From contig NZ_VFMS01000001.1 in assembly GCF_006715165.1 (NCBI RefSeq), positions 1,488,001-1,552,000 on the forward strand: a DNA stretch of 64,000 bases, given 5' to 3'. Origin of the DNA: Arthrobacter sp. SLBN-122. GTDB taxonomy: Bacteria; Actinomycetota; Actinomycetes; Actinomycetales; Micrococcaceae. A model generated the notes under the pieces. That model did not search any database. It saw only the letters and a program-made list of their open reading frames with translations, and was not told where the DNA came from. How positions within the stretch are numbered: position 1 is the stretch's first letter; each line of letters begins with the position of its first letter. The translations under genes were made by a program, and so were the position numbers. Below are positions 43,161 to 51,262 of this stretch, one piece after another.

Positions 43161-45362
43161 TTAGCGGCTGGGAACCTCTTCCAGGGGTTCGACGCCGGGC
43201 TCCCGCGGCCGTGCAGCGCTCGGGCCGTCCGTGCGTCCCAGCTTGCTGGGCCACCAGATCTTCGGTCCGATGTCGTAGGCCAGGGCCGGCACCAGCAGCG
43301 AGCGCACCAGGACGGTGTCCAGCAGCACACCGAACGCCACAATGAACGCCAGCTGGACCAGGAACATGATGGGAATGACGCCCAGCGCCGCGAACGTGGC
43401 GGCGAGCACCACGCCTGCGGAGGTGATGACACCGCCGGTCACCACCAGGCCGCGGAGGATGCCGGGCCGGGTGCCGTGCTTAAGGGATTCCTCCCGGACC
43501 CGGCTCATCAGGAAGATGTTGTAGTCCACGCCCAGGGCCACCAGAAACACGAAGCCGAACAGCGGCACTGTGGCATCGGCGCCGGGGAAGCCAAAGATGT
43601 TGTTGAAGACGAAGGCCGACACGCCAAGCGCCGCCGCGTAGGAAAGCACCACGGAGAGCACCAGCAGGACCGGCGCCACGATGGAGCGCAGCAGCAGCAT
43701 CAGGATGAAGAGGATCACCACCAGGACCACGGGGATGATGACCACCAGGTCATGCTGGGCGGTGGTGTTGGTGTCGAGCGCGGTGGCGGTGACGCCGCCC
43801 ACCAGGGCGCCGGGGTCGACAGCCTTCACCTCGGTGCGCAGGGCCTTGACGGTTTCCTCCGCCTCCAGCGAGTCGGCCGCATCGTTGAGGGTGGCGTTGA
43901 TGATCACCCTTCCGTCCCGGACGTCCGGGGCGCTGGGAGCTCCGGGGGCTCCGGTGATGGGCACACTGCCCGGGCCCAGCAGGTAAGCCTCGCCCACGCC
44001 GTCGTCCGCTTTCACGCGGTCCAGCACCTCGGCCGCCTTGGCCTGGTCGGCAATGACGACGGCGGGGCTGCCGCTGCCGGCGTCGAAGTGGCGGGCCAAC
44101 GCGTCCTGGCCGTCAACGGCGTTGGAGGCGGTGAGGATGACGTCGGTCTGCGGCACGCCGTTGGCCTTGAGCTGGAACAGGCCGCCTGCCGCAACCAGCA
44201 GCAGGAGGACCGAGGCCACCCAGACGGTCCGGGGCCGCCGTGCCACCAGCGAACCGGTGGCACGCCACAGCCCCTTCTGGCCTTCCAGACCCGTGACCAG
44301 CTCGGGTTCACGCTGGTCTGCGGGGAGGAGTTTGGGGCGGAACGGCCAGAAGGCGGCACGGCCCAGCAGTGCCATCAGCGCGGGCAGCAGGGTCAGCGCG
44401 GCGAACAGGGCGCACAGGATGCCTGCGGCAGCCACGGGGCCCAGGGCCTTGTTGGAGTTCAGGTCGGAGAAGAGCAGGCACAGCAGCGCAATGATCACGG
44501 TGGCGCCGGAGGCCAGGATGGGCTCGAAGGAGGCCTTCCATGCGGTGAGGACGGCGGCCGTGCGGTTGGTGGTGTGGGTGAGCGCTTCCCGGAAGCGTGC
44601 CACGAACAGCAGGGCGTAGTCCGTGGCCGCGCCGATCACCAGGATGGAGAGGATGCCCTGGCTTTGGCCGTTGAGTTGGATCCAGCCGGCCTTGGCCATG
44701 CCGAACACCAGCAGGATTGCCGCGCACAGGGCAAACACGGATGTCAGCAGCACCATGATGGGCAGCAGGAGGGACCGGTAGACGATGAGGAGGATCACGA
44801 ACACGGCGGACAGGGCAACCAGCAGGAGGATGCCGTCAATGCCGCCGAAGGCTGCGGTGAGGTCGGCTGCGAGGCCGGCTGGGCCGGTCACGAATGTCTG
44901 CGTGCCCTCCGGTGCTGCTTCCGTCACCGTTTCGCGGAGTTCCTTGGCCGCGTCCTTGACCTCAACCGAGGACCCGACCGGGACCACGAACTGGACTGCC
45001 TTGGCGTCCTTGGATGGAATCGGGCCAATCACCGTGCTGCCCAGCTTGAGCTCTTCAAGGCTGGCCTTGAGCGTGGCCAGTTCCCCCAGTTGCGCGGGCG
45101 TGAAAGCCTCGTTCTTCTCGATGACAATGATGCCCGGAACCTCGTCCGAGTCACGGAACTTTGCCTGCCAGTCCTGGGCCTCGGTGGCCTCGGCGCTGGC
45201 GGGCAGGAACGACGCCTGGTCGTTGGAGGACACCTCCTCCAGCCGGCCGAATGTGGGGCCGCCAACCCCGGCCAGTCCCAGCCAGGTCAGCACCAGGATG
45301 ACGGGGACCAGCCAGCGCAGCCAGAAAGGGACTCGCTCCTTGGCAACTTTTGTGCGGTTCAT
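43161..45362 (-). CDS. MMPL family (RND-type) transporter
   Basis: A 733-residue membrane protein with the MMPL layout: one TM, an external domain (about 35-165), five to six TMs (170-345), then TM, second external domain (about 395-530) and five TMs to residue 700. GAATDYALLF and ALGVDYNIFL are the conserved proton-relay-type Asp-Tyr motifs in the two halves. It exports lipids or drugs. ATG 45362 has GGAAGG upstream; the frame is open much further back, through unrelated genes. The divergent MarR gene is the likely regulator. Confidence 0.9.
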   Translation of the reverse strand: MNRTKVAKERVPFWLRWLVPVILVLTWLGLAGVGGPTFGRLEEVSSNDQASFLPASAEATEAQDWQAKFRDSDEVPGIIVIEKNEAFTPAQLGELATLKASLEELKLGSTVIGPIPSKDAKAVQFVVPVGSSVEVKDAAKELRETVTEAAPEGTQTFVTGPAGLAADLTAAFGGIDGILLLVALSAVFVILLIVYRSLLLPIMVLLTSVFALCAAILLVFGMAKAGWIQLNGQSQGILSILVIGAATDYALLFVARFREALTHTTNRTAAVLTAWKASFEPILASGATVIIALLCLLFSDLNSNKALGPVAAAGILCALFAALTLLPALMALLGRAAFWPFRPKLLPADQREPELVTGLEGQKGLWRATGSLVARRPRTVWVASVLLLLVAAGGLFQLKANGVPQTDVILTASNAVDGQDALARHFDAGSGSPAVVIADQAKAAEVLDRVKADDGVGEAYLLGPGSVPITGAPGAPSAPDVRDGRVIINATLNDAADSLEAEETVKALRTEVKAVDPGALVGGVTATALDTNTTAQHDLVVIIPVVLVVILFILMLLLRSIVAPVLLVLSVVLSYAAALGVSAFVFNNIFGFPGADATVPLFGFVFLVALGVDYNIFLMSRVREESLKHGTRPGILRGLVVTGGVITSAGVVLAATFAALGVIPIMFLVQLAFIVAFGVLLDTVLVRSLLVPALAYDIGPKIWWPSKLGRTDGPSAARPREPGVEPLEEVPSR

Positions 45363-45403
45363 GGCGCCTTCCATCAATAAGCGGGTGGAGTAGTATTTGT
45401 TCC

Positions 45404-45432
45404 AGCATAGATTATCTCCATGATAGACATAA
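45404..45432 (-). promoter_or_regulatory. MMPL promoter with MarR-type palindrome
   Basis: On the minus strand TTATGT (45427-45432) and TATGCT (45404-45409) are 17 bp apart. The palindrome TATCTCCATGATA (45413-45425, TATC-N5-GATA) fills the spacer, so a bound MarR protein would block polymerase. The marR gene starts 114 bp away on the other strand. Confidence 0.5.
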
Positions 45433-45545
45433 GTGGCTGCCAAGCTTTTTTCAGCTGCTGAAGACGCAAGCGGACCTGCAGTAATATCCGTCAGTACGGC
45501 CGGACAGAAACGTTCGCGTGGAACAAGGAATGCAGGGAGGTGGAC

Positions 45546-46052
45546 ATGGCAGGGAAAACTTCGCCTGATGCGGCCCCGGGTCCGCTCGCCGGCGCGCCCG
45601 GAGGTCCCCCTCACCCACTGCTGCGCCTTCTGCAGGAGTTCACCATGGAGGCCAACCGCTACGTGGATGTTGCCGGCGGCCGGAAGGACATGCACCGCAC
45701 TGACATGAATGCCCTGGCCGTCATCATGCGCCACACGGCAGCCGGCAGCGTGGTGACGCCCGGGGTCCTGCGTAAGGAGCTGAACCTGAGTTCCCCGGCC
45801 ACCACCGCCCTGATCGACCGGCTGGACAAGTCGGGGCACATCGTGCGCGAACGGAACAGCGCGGACCGGCGGCAGGTCCAACTGAAGATGACTCCCAAGG
45901 CGTTCCGGGAGGGCGGGGCCGTCTTCGCTCCCCTGGCGCAGCATATGGGCAGCGCCATGGCCGCCTTCTCGGAAGAGGAGCTGGAAACCGTCACGCGCTT
46001 CATGACGGCGATGGTGGAAGCCACGGTGGCGGCAAGGACAGAGTCCGGGTAA
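45546..46052 (+). CDS. MarR family transcriptional regulator
   Basis: A 168-residue winged-helix regulator. The DNA-binding core spans about 55-125: VTPGVLRKELNLSSPATTALIDRLDKSGHIVRERNSADRRQVQLKMT, with the DRR wing typical of MarR. The N-terminal 25 residues are Pro/Gly-rich and probably flexible. ATG 45546 has GGGAGG upstream; GTG 45540 is in frame. Divergent from the MMPL exporter, a common drug-responsive pair. Confidence 0.9.
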   Translation: MAGKTSPDAAPGPLAGAPGGPPHPLLRLLQEFTMEANRYVDVAGGRKDMHRTDMNALAVIMRHTAAGSVVTPGVLRKELNLSSPATTALIDRLDKSGHIVRERNSADRRQVQLKMTPKAFREGGAVFAPLAQHMGSAMAAFSEEELETVTRFMTAMVEATVAARTESG

Positions 46053-46088
46053 CCGCAAGCTGGCCGTGGTTGGGGGTAGCGTTTGGTT

Positions 46089-46907
46089 ATGAGTGCGCAG
46101 CAGCCTGAAGACGACGTTTACACGCACGGCCACCACGAATCCGTGGTCCGCGCCCATGCCGCCAGGACCGCCGAAAATTCCGCGGCGTTCGTCCTTCCGC
46201 ACCTCACTCCCGGCTCGACACTGCTGGACGTCGGCTGCGGCCCCGGCACCATCACCTGCGACTTTGCCGCCTTGGTGAGTCCTGGGAAGGTCACAGGCCT
46301 GGACCGCTCGCCGGACATCATTGCCCAGGCGCAAGCCCTCGCCGTCGAGCGGGAAGTACCCAACGTGGAATTCGTAGCCGGCAACATCTACGATCTCGAC
46401 TTTGCGGACGAAACGTTCGACGTCGTCCACGCCCATCAGGTGCTCCAGCACCTGACCGACCCCGTTGAGGCGCTGCGTGAAATGCGGCGCGTCGCCAAGC
46501 CGGGCGGCATCGTGGCAGTGCGCGACGCCGACTTCCACGGCATGAGCTGGTACCCCGCCGTCCCTGAGCTGGACGAGTGGATGGACCTCTACCAGCGCAT
46601 TGCACGCCGGAACGGAGCGGAGCCCGATGCCGGGCGGCGATTGGTCAGCTGGGCTCAGGCGGCGGGATTCACCGACGTTGCCCCCAGCAGCAGCAACTGG
46701 CTTTATGCCACGGCCCAACAGCGCCGCTGGCAGGCGCGCGTCTGGGGTGAGCGGGTGCTGCACTCGGCCTTCGCGGAACAGGCGCTGGAGTACGGATTCG
46801 CGAACCCGGCAGACCTTGCCAGGATTTCTGCCGGCTGGCACCGCTGGGGCTCCACCGACGACGGCTGGTTCCTGATCCCGAACGGGGAGGTCATCGCCAG
46901 GGCCTAG
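46089..46907 (+). CDS. SAM-dependent methyltransferase
   Basis: A 272-residue class I methyltransferase of the UbiE/Methyltransf_11 type. SAM motif I is LLDVGCGPGTITCDFA (residues 45-60), motif II acid GLDRSPD, and the post-motif VVHAHQVLQHLTDPVEALREM is well kept. Substrate unknown. ATG 46089 has no ribosome site; TAGCGT at 46077-46082 lies 6 nt upstream, suggesting a leaderless mRNA. It appears to stand alone. Confidence 0.9.
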   Translation: MSAQQPEDDVYTHGHHESVVRAHAARTAENSAAFVLPHLTPGSTLLDVGCGPGTITCDFAALVSPGKVTGLDRSPDIIAQAQALAVEREVPNVEFVAGNIYDLDFADETFDVVHAHQVLQHLTDPVEALREMRRVAKPGGIVAVRDADFHGMSWYPAVPELDEWMDLYQRIARRNGAEPDAGRRLVSWAQAAGFTDVAPSSSNWLYATAQQRRWQARVWGERVLHSAFAEQALEYGFANPADLARISAGWHRWGSTDDGWFLIPNGEVIARA

Positions 46908-47034
46908 GATCGTCGTTATCCACATGGCTCCTCCACGGCCGCCCGCCGCCGCGTCGCCGCGTCGCCGGGAATAGCCTCGAGTGATGACGTACTACAGCGA
47001 GAACGAATACTGGGCGGAACCTTATGCGGTGGAG

Positions 47035-47058
47035 GTTGACCAAGTAGAGTTGGTCAAC
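47035..47058. promoter_or_regulatory. operator-like inverted repeat at the antitoxin start
   Basis: GTTGACCAA (47035-47043) and TTGGTCAAC (47050-47058) form a perfect 9-6-9 inverted repeat ending exactly at the antitoxin ATG 47059. TAGAGT (47045-47050), a -10 hexamer 8 nt before the ATG, lies within it. Antitoxins of this type repress their own operon through such palindromes. Confidence 0.7.
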
Positions 47059-47283
47059 ATGGGGCAGTACAACGTCCAGGAAGCCAAGACCCGCCTATCC
47101 GAGCTGCTGAACCTCGTCGAACGCGGTGAGGACGTGGTCATCGCCAAGGCCGGCAGGCCGGTAGCGCGGCTGGTGAAGATAGAGCGCCCCTACAAGCGGG
47201 AACTGGGTTTCCTTGGCCCCCTCCACATCCCATACGACTTCTATGAGCCGTGGACTGACGAGGAGATGGGAATCGTCGAGTGA
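47059..47283 (+). CDS. Phd/YefM-type antitoxin
   Basis: A 74-residue antitoxin: the N-terminal MGQYNVQEAKTRLSELLNLV and GEDVVIAKAGRPVARLVKIE form the Phd/YefM DNA-binding fold; the acidic, aromatic C-terminus (YDFYEPWTDEEMGIVE) is the toxin-neutralising tail. ATG 47059 is chosen for family length and the operator ending there. An upstream ATG 46984 would add 25 residues and also has a TAGCCT box 6 nt ahead, so a second leaderless start is possible. Overlaps the toxin start by one base. Confidence 0.88.
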   Translation: MGQYNVQEAKTRLSELLNLVERGEDVVIAKAGRPVARLVKIERPYKRELGFLGPLHIPYDFYEPWTDEEMGIVE

Positions 47284-47672
47284 TGCAGCTGCTGCTGGAC
47301 ACCCACGTCTTCCTGTGGTCCATCGCTGAACCGAAGAAACTCTCGGCGAAAGCCAGAAATGCGATCATCAAACTTGAAAACCACGTCTACGTCTCGCCCG
47401 TAACCGCGTATGAACTGTCGTACAAGCACCGCCAGGGAAAGCTGCCTTCCGGCGCGGCGATCGTAACGAGCTTTGGGCGCCAAATCGCCCATCTCTACGC
47501 CTCCGAGCTCGGAATCAGCGCATCCCATGCACTTGCCGCAGGACAGCTCGAATGGGACCACAGAGACCCCTTTGACCGGCTGCTGGCGGCGCAGGCCATG
47601 GTGGAGGGGTTCACACTTGTCACTGCCGACCAAAACCTCCAGGCCTTCGAACCGGTGACCACTTTGTGGTGA
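47283..47672 (+). CDS. PIN-domain toxin (VapC-like ribonuclease)
   Basis: A 129-residue PIN nuclease. Acidic metal ligands are in LLLDTHVFLW (D8), the central glutamate in SPVTAYELSYK, and the C-terminal pair in WDHRDPFDRLLAAQA and LVTADQNL. This subgroup pairs with Phd-type antitoxins and cleaves RNA. Start ATG 47283 overlaps the antitoxin stop (TGATG); GTG 47280 is in frame. Together with the upstream gene it forms a complete type II toxin-antitoxin module. Confidence 0.9.
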   Translation: MQLLLDTHVFLWSIAEPKKLSAKARNAIIKLENHVYVSPVTAYELSYKHRQGKLPSGAAIVTSFGRQIAHLYASELGISASHALAAGQLEWDHRDPFDRLLAAQAMVEGFTLVTADQNLQAFEPVTTLW

Positions 47673-47709
47673 AGGCCGGCGCCTGGACCGGGCCGAGTAA
47701 GATTGATCA

Positions 47710-48333
47710 GTGCAATTCTCTCTCTGGCTGGCCCTGGCGGGCGCAGGCGCCCTGATCAGCTTCACCCCGGGTGCCGGGGCCATCAACACCATGAGCAACT
47801 CGCTGAACGCGGGCTTCCGCCGCTCCATCTGGGGAATCCTTGGCCAGCAGGCAGCGCTGGTGGTGCACGTGCTGATCGTGGCCCTGGGTGTTGGCGTCCT
47901 GGTGGCCAGTTCACCCCTTGCCTTCAACGTGATCCGCTATGCCGGCGCCGCCTACCTGGTGTACCTGGGCGTCCGCCAGTTCCTGAGCAAGCCCACGGTG
48001 GCCCAGGAGCAGGCCGCCACCCTCCGCAACGAACCCGCCTGGTCCATCTTCCGGCGCGGTTTCTGGGTTAACCTCCTGAACCCGAAGGCGATCGTGTTCT
48101 TCCTCGCCTTCACCCCCCAGTTCATCCGGCCCGATCAACCGCTGTTCACCCAGTACGCCGTGCTGACGGCCACCATTGTTGTCATCGACATCCTGGTGAT
48201 GTGGTTTTTCTTTGCGGCAGCCGCGAGGTCATTTCAACGGTTCACCAACACAGAGCGTGGCCAAAGGGTCCTCAGCAGGGTGTTCGGCGTGCTGTTCGTG
48301 GCCGTGGGTATCCTGCTGGCCCTGATCCACTGA
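47710..48333 (+). CDS. LysE/RhtB family exporter
   Basis: A 207-residue membrane protein with six hydrophobic segments. The TM1 motif SFTPGAGAINTMSNSL is the LysE/RhtB signature, followed by GFRRSIWGILGQQ, and NLLNPKAIVFFLAFTPQF marks the middle of the protein. Members export amino acids such as homoserine, threonine or lysine. GTG 47710 is preceded by TAAGAT 6 nt upstream and has no ribosome site, so the mRNA is probably leaderless. Confidence 0.9.
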   Translation: MQFSLWLALAGAGALISFTPGAGAINTMSNSLNAGFRRSIWGILGQQAALVVHVLIVALGVGVLVASSPLAFNVIRYAGAAYLVYLGVRQFLSKPTVAQEQAATLRNEPAWSIFRRGFWVNLLNPKAIVFFLAFTPQFIRPDQPLFTQYAVLTATIVVIDILVMWFFFAAAARSFQRFTNTERGQRVLSRVFGVLFVAVGILLALIH

Positions 48334-48456
48334 AAGAGGCGCTTCCCAAAGAGGGCACCAACGTGACCCGTACCCATTCCGGGGTTAGTAATGCATCTTT
48401 ACAAAGCCGTAAACCATTGTGAACACGCGGCTAGCCAAGAGTGATCGGAAGCGCGC

Positions 48457-49002
48457 ATGCTTAGGGGCATGAACTCAGCGTCGAGCGCATATCGCGTCAT
48501 CACCGTCTGCACGGGCAACATCTGCCGGTCCCCCATGGCCGAGCTTATGCTCAAGGCAGCGCTTGAACGCGAGGGCCTTGACCGCCTGGTGGAGGTCGAT
48601 TCGGCTGGCATCACTGGTTACGAGGCAGGCCGCCCCATCGATCCCCGCGCCGCCCGCCGGCTCGCCGCAACCCAACTCACCTCCGAAGACCACGTGGCCC
48701 GGGAGTGGGAGCCCGGCTGGTTCCGCGAGCGCGACCTGATCCTGGCCCTGGACATCGACCACTACGCCTGGCTCAGCGAGGCGGCGCCGGACCAGGAATC
48801 CCTGGACAAGATCCGGATGCTCCGCAGTTTCGATCCCGGCATGGCGGAGCGCGACCGGCTGGACCAGGGCATCGAGGACCCCTGGTACGGCGGTCATGCG
48901 GATTTCGACGCCGTCTGGCACCAGATCCACGCGGCCCTGCCGGGACTGGTCCAGCACATCAAGTCCGCAGTCCTGCAAAACACCCAGCTTCAGCCGCACT
49001 AG
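48457..49002 (+). CDS. low-molecular-weight protein-tyrosine phosphatase
   Basis: A 181-residue LMW-PTP. The P-loop CTGNICRSP carries the nucleophilic cysteine and arginine (CX5R) near residue 18, and the general-acid aspartate is in IEDPWYGG. It dephosphorylates protein phosphotyrosine, often in exopolysaccharide control or stress signalling. ATG 48457 has GGAAG upstream; ATG 48469 is an alternative with a ribosome site that sits too close. It appears to stand alone. Confidence 0.92.
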   Translation: MLRGMNSASSAYRVITVCTGNICRSPMAELMLKAALEREGLDRLVEVDSAGITGYEAGRPIDPRAARRLAATQLTSEDHVAREWEPGWFRERDLILALDIDHYAWLSEAAPDQESLDKIRMLRSFDPGMAERDRLDQGIEDPWYGGHADFDAVWHQIHAALPGLVQHIKSAVLQNTQLQPH

Positions 49003-49068
49003 CCGCAGCGAAACCAATCGGCATAGGCCCCAAGCGAACGCCCCGCTGGAAACGGTACGCTCTAGTCC

Positions 49069-51135
49069 ATGAGCCTAGCCCCCGTCATTATCGCCGTCGA
49101 CGGGCGCTCCGGCGCAGGGAAGACCACCCTCGCCGTCGAGCTGGCGGCCCGGCTCCGCGCCCACCACAAGGTCTCGCTGTTCCACCTTGAGGACATTTAC
49201 CCTGGCTGGGACGGCTTGGCTGCCGGCGTCGAACGTTATGTCTCCACAGTCCTCACCCCGCTGAGCCGAGGCCAGGCGGCCTCGTGGACCAGTTGGGACT
49301 GGGAGAACCACTACGACGGCGACGCCCGGGTGACGCTTCCGGCGGAGATCGTCATTGTGGAGGGGGTAGGGGCCGCCGCGGAGGCGGCCCGTCCCATGCT
49401 GGACGCCGTGATCTGGACGGAATCCCCTGACGATGACCGGCGGACCCGGGCACTGGACCGCGACGGTGCAACGTATGAACCGTACTGGGACCTGTGGGCC
49501 GCCCAGGAGGAGGAATGGCTGGGCCGCGATAACGTGCCCGGCCACGCGGACCTTCGCGTCCTGAACCTCGCCGATGGCGCAGCCCCGACGGAGATTTTGC
49601 AGCTGCTCCCCTACCTCCCCGCCCTGGCTCCGGTCCTCGCCCCCGAACTGTCGGCCCGCCGCGGCCTCCGTCTTCGGGCCGAACGCATGGAGGCCGTCCC
49701 GGATGCACCGGCCCTGTTCCACTCACTGTATGGCCGCTCCGGCAATGCCGTGTGGCTGGACTCCTCCAACGCGGGCACGGAGCCTGGCGCTGCGGATCCC
49801 GCGCCGCGGACTGCCGGCGGGCGCAGCCGGTTCAGCATCATGGCTGACGACGCCGGCACGTTCGGGCAGTGCGTCACGCACCACGGGGGTGTGAGCCGGA
49901 TCAGCGCAGGCTCGTCCACCGCCAGCGTTCCCGGCCCCTTCTTCCGCTGGCTGGACACGGTCTGGGGCCGCCGCGCGGTGCGGACCCCGGAGGGCTACCC
50001 CGCCGAATTCACCCTTGGCTGGCTGGGCTGCCTGGGGTACGAACTCAAACGTGAGACCGGGGGCGGCGACCTTTCCGCACCCACCCCGGACGCCGCTTTG
50101 ATCTTCGCGGGCAGGGCCGTGGTCCTGGATCATGCCGATGGTACCGCCTGGCTCCTGGCACTCGAGGCACCGGACGCCGGCGAGTGGCTGGCGCATGCCC
50201 GGGCAGCCGTGGAAGCCGCGGTGGAGCCGACGGCACAAGCCGGCGGCAGCCCCTGCGTCGTACCCCCTGCGCCGCCCGCTTTCCGCAGCCGGGACACGGG
50301 CGTGCGGTACCGGGAGAAGGTCACCGCCGCCCAGCACCAAATCGCCCAAGGAAATACCTACGAGGTGTGCCTGACCACCACGCTCGAAGCCAGGGTCCCG
50401 GCCGGCTCCCTGGATCCGTGGGCCACGTACCTGGCGCTCCGCCGCAGGAACCCGGCTCCCTTCGCGAGCTACCTCCGGTTGGGAGACCTTGCCGTGGCCA
50501 GCACCTCGCCGGAGCGGTTCCTCAGGATAGGGTCCGACGGCGGCATGCGCGCTGAGCCGATCAAGGGCACCCGTCGCCGGGCTGCTGACCCGCAGGAGGA
50601 CAGCCGGCTGCGCACGGACCTGGCCACTTCCCTGAAGGACCGGGCCGAGAACATCATGATCGTGGACTTGCTGCGCAACGACCTCAGCCACTTTGCCATC
50701 CCAGGCTCCGTCACTGTCAGCCGCCTCTGCGCCATCGAGAGCTACGCCACCGTCCACCAGATGGTCAGCACCATCGACGCGCACCTCCTCCCCGGAGCGC
50801 CGCGGGCAGAGGCGGTGGCAGCCTGCTTCCCTGCCGGCTCCATGACCGGCGCCCCCAAGATCAGCACCATGGCCATCCTCGACCAGCTGGAGGCAGGGCC
50901 CAGGGGCCTCTATTCGGGAGCCATCGGCTACTTCTCGCTGAACGCGGCGGCGGACCTCGCCGTCGCCATCCGGACCCTGGTGATCAGTGCGGCCGGCGAC
51001 GGAACCGCGGAACTCTCACTCGGCGTCGGCGGTGCCATCACCTCTGATTCCGATCCCGACGACGAGTATGAAGAGATCCGGACCAAGGCCTATGGGGTCC
51101 TTTCCACGCTGGGTGCGGAGTTTCCGGACAACTGA
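49069..51135 (+). CDS. pabB: fusion of P-loop kinase-like domain and aminodeoxychorismate synthase component I
   Basis: A 688-residue fusion. Residues 1-200 resemble a small-molecule kinase of the uridine kinase type: Walker A GRSGAGKT (12-19), a lid/aspartate region FHLEDIYPGWD and VEGVG. Residues about 205-688 are a chorismate-binding PabB with PIKGTRRR (catalytic-type K499), DLLRNDLS, FPAGSMTGAPK and a final SLGVGGAITSDSDPDDEYEE. PabB makes 4-amino-4-deoxychorismate for folate. pabC lies 3 kb downstream. TACGCT 7 nt before ATG 49069 and no ribosome site suggest a leaderless mRNA. The kinase substrate is unknown. Confidence 0.88.
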   Translation: MSLAPVIIAVDGRSGAGKTTLAVELAARLRAHHKVSLFHLEDIYPGWDGLAAGVERYVSTVLTPLSRGQAASWTSWDWENHYDGDARVTLPAEIVIVEGVGAAAEAARPMLDAVIWTESPDDDRRTRALDRDGATYEPYWDLWAAQEEEWLGRDNVPGHADLRVLNLADGAAPTEILQLLPYLPALAPVLAPELSARRGLRLRAERMEAVPDAPALFHSLYGRSGNAVWLDSSNAGTEPGAADPAPRTAGGRSRFSIMADDAGTFGQCVTHHGGVSRISAGSSTASVPGPFFRWLDTVWGRRAVRTPEGYPAEFTLGWLGCLGYELKRETGGGDLSAPTPDAALIFAGRAVVLDHADGTAWLLALEAPDAGEWLAHARAAVEAAVEPTAQAGGSPCVVPPAPPAFRSRDTGVRYREKVTAAQHQIAQGNTYEVCLTTTLEARVPAGSLDPWATYLALRRRNPAPFASYLRLGDLAVASTSPERFLRIGSDGGMRAEPIKGTRRRAADPQEDSRLRTDLATSLKDRAENIMIVDLLRNDLSHFAIPGSVTVSRLCAIESYATVHQMVSTIDAHLLPGAPRAEAVAACFPAGSMTGAPKISTMAILDQLEAGPRGLYSGAIGYFSLNAAADLAVAIRTLVISAAGDGTAELSLGVGGAITSDSDPDDEYEEIRTKAYGVLSTLGAEFPDN

Positions 51136-51262
51136 GACGTTTCACCACTCTTAGGAAAGCGGTTTAGGAGGACGCCGCCGCGGGTAGGGAGCTGAGCGTC
51201 AGCTGAACCGCTCAAGCAATGCGGCGGGATACCCAAGTGCCCACACGAGTGAGGTTTGCCGC

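Noticed and set aside
42849..45380. An 843-codon plus-strand frame opposite the MMPL transporter
   Set aside because: His/Gln/Gly-rich low-complexity translation opposite a well-supported transporter gene; no start signal.
45363..46925. Upstream extension of the MMPL frame to 1254 codons
   Set aside because: The extra 520 codons run antisense through the marR and methyltransferase genes and across the promoter region; ATG 45362 has a ribosome site and gives the family length.
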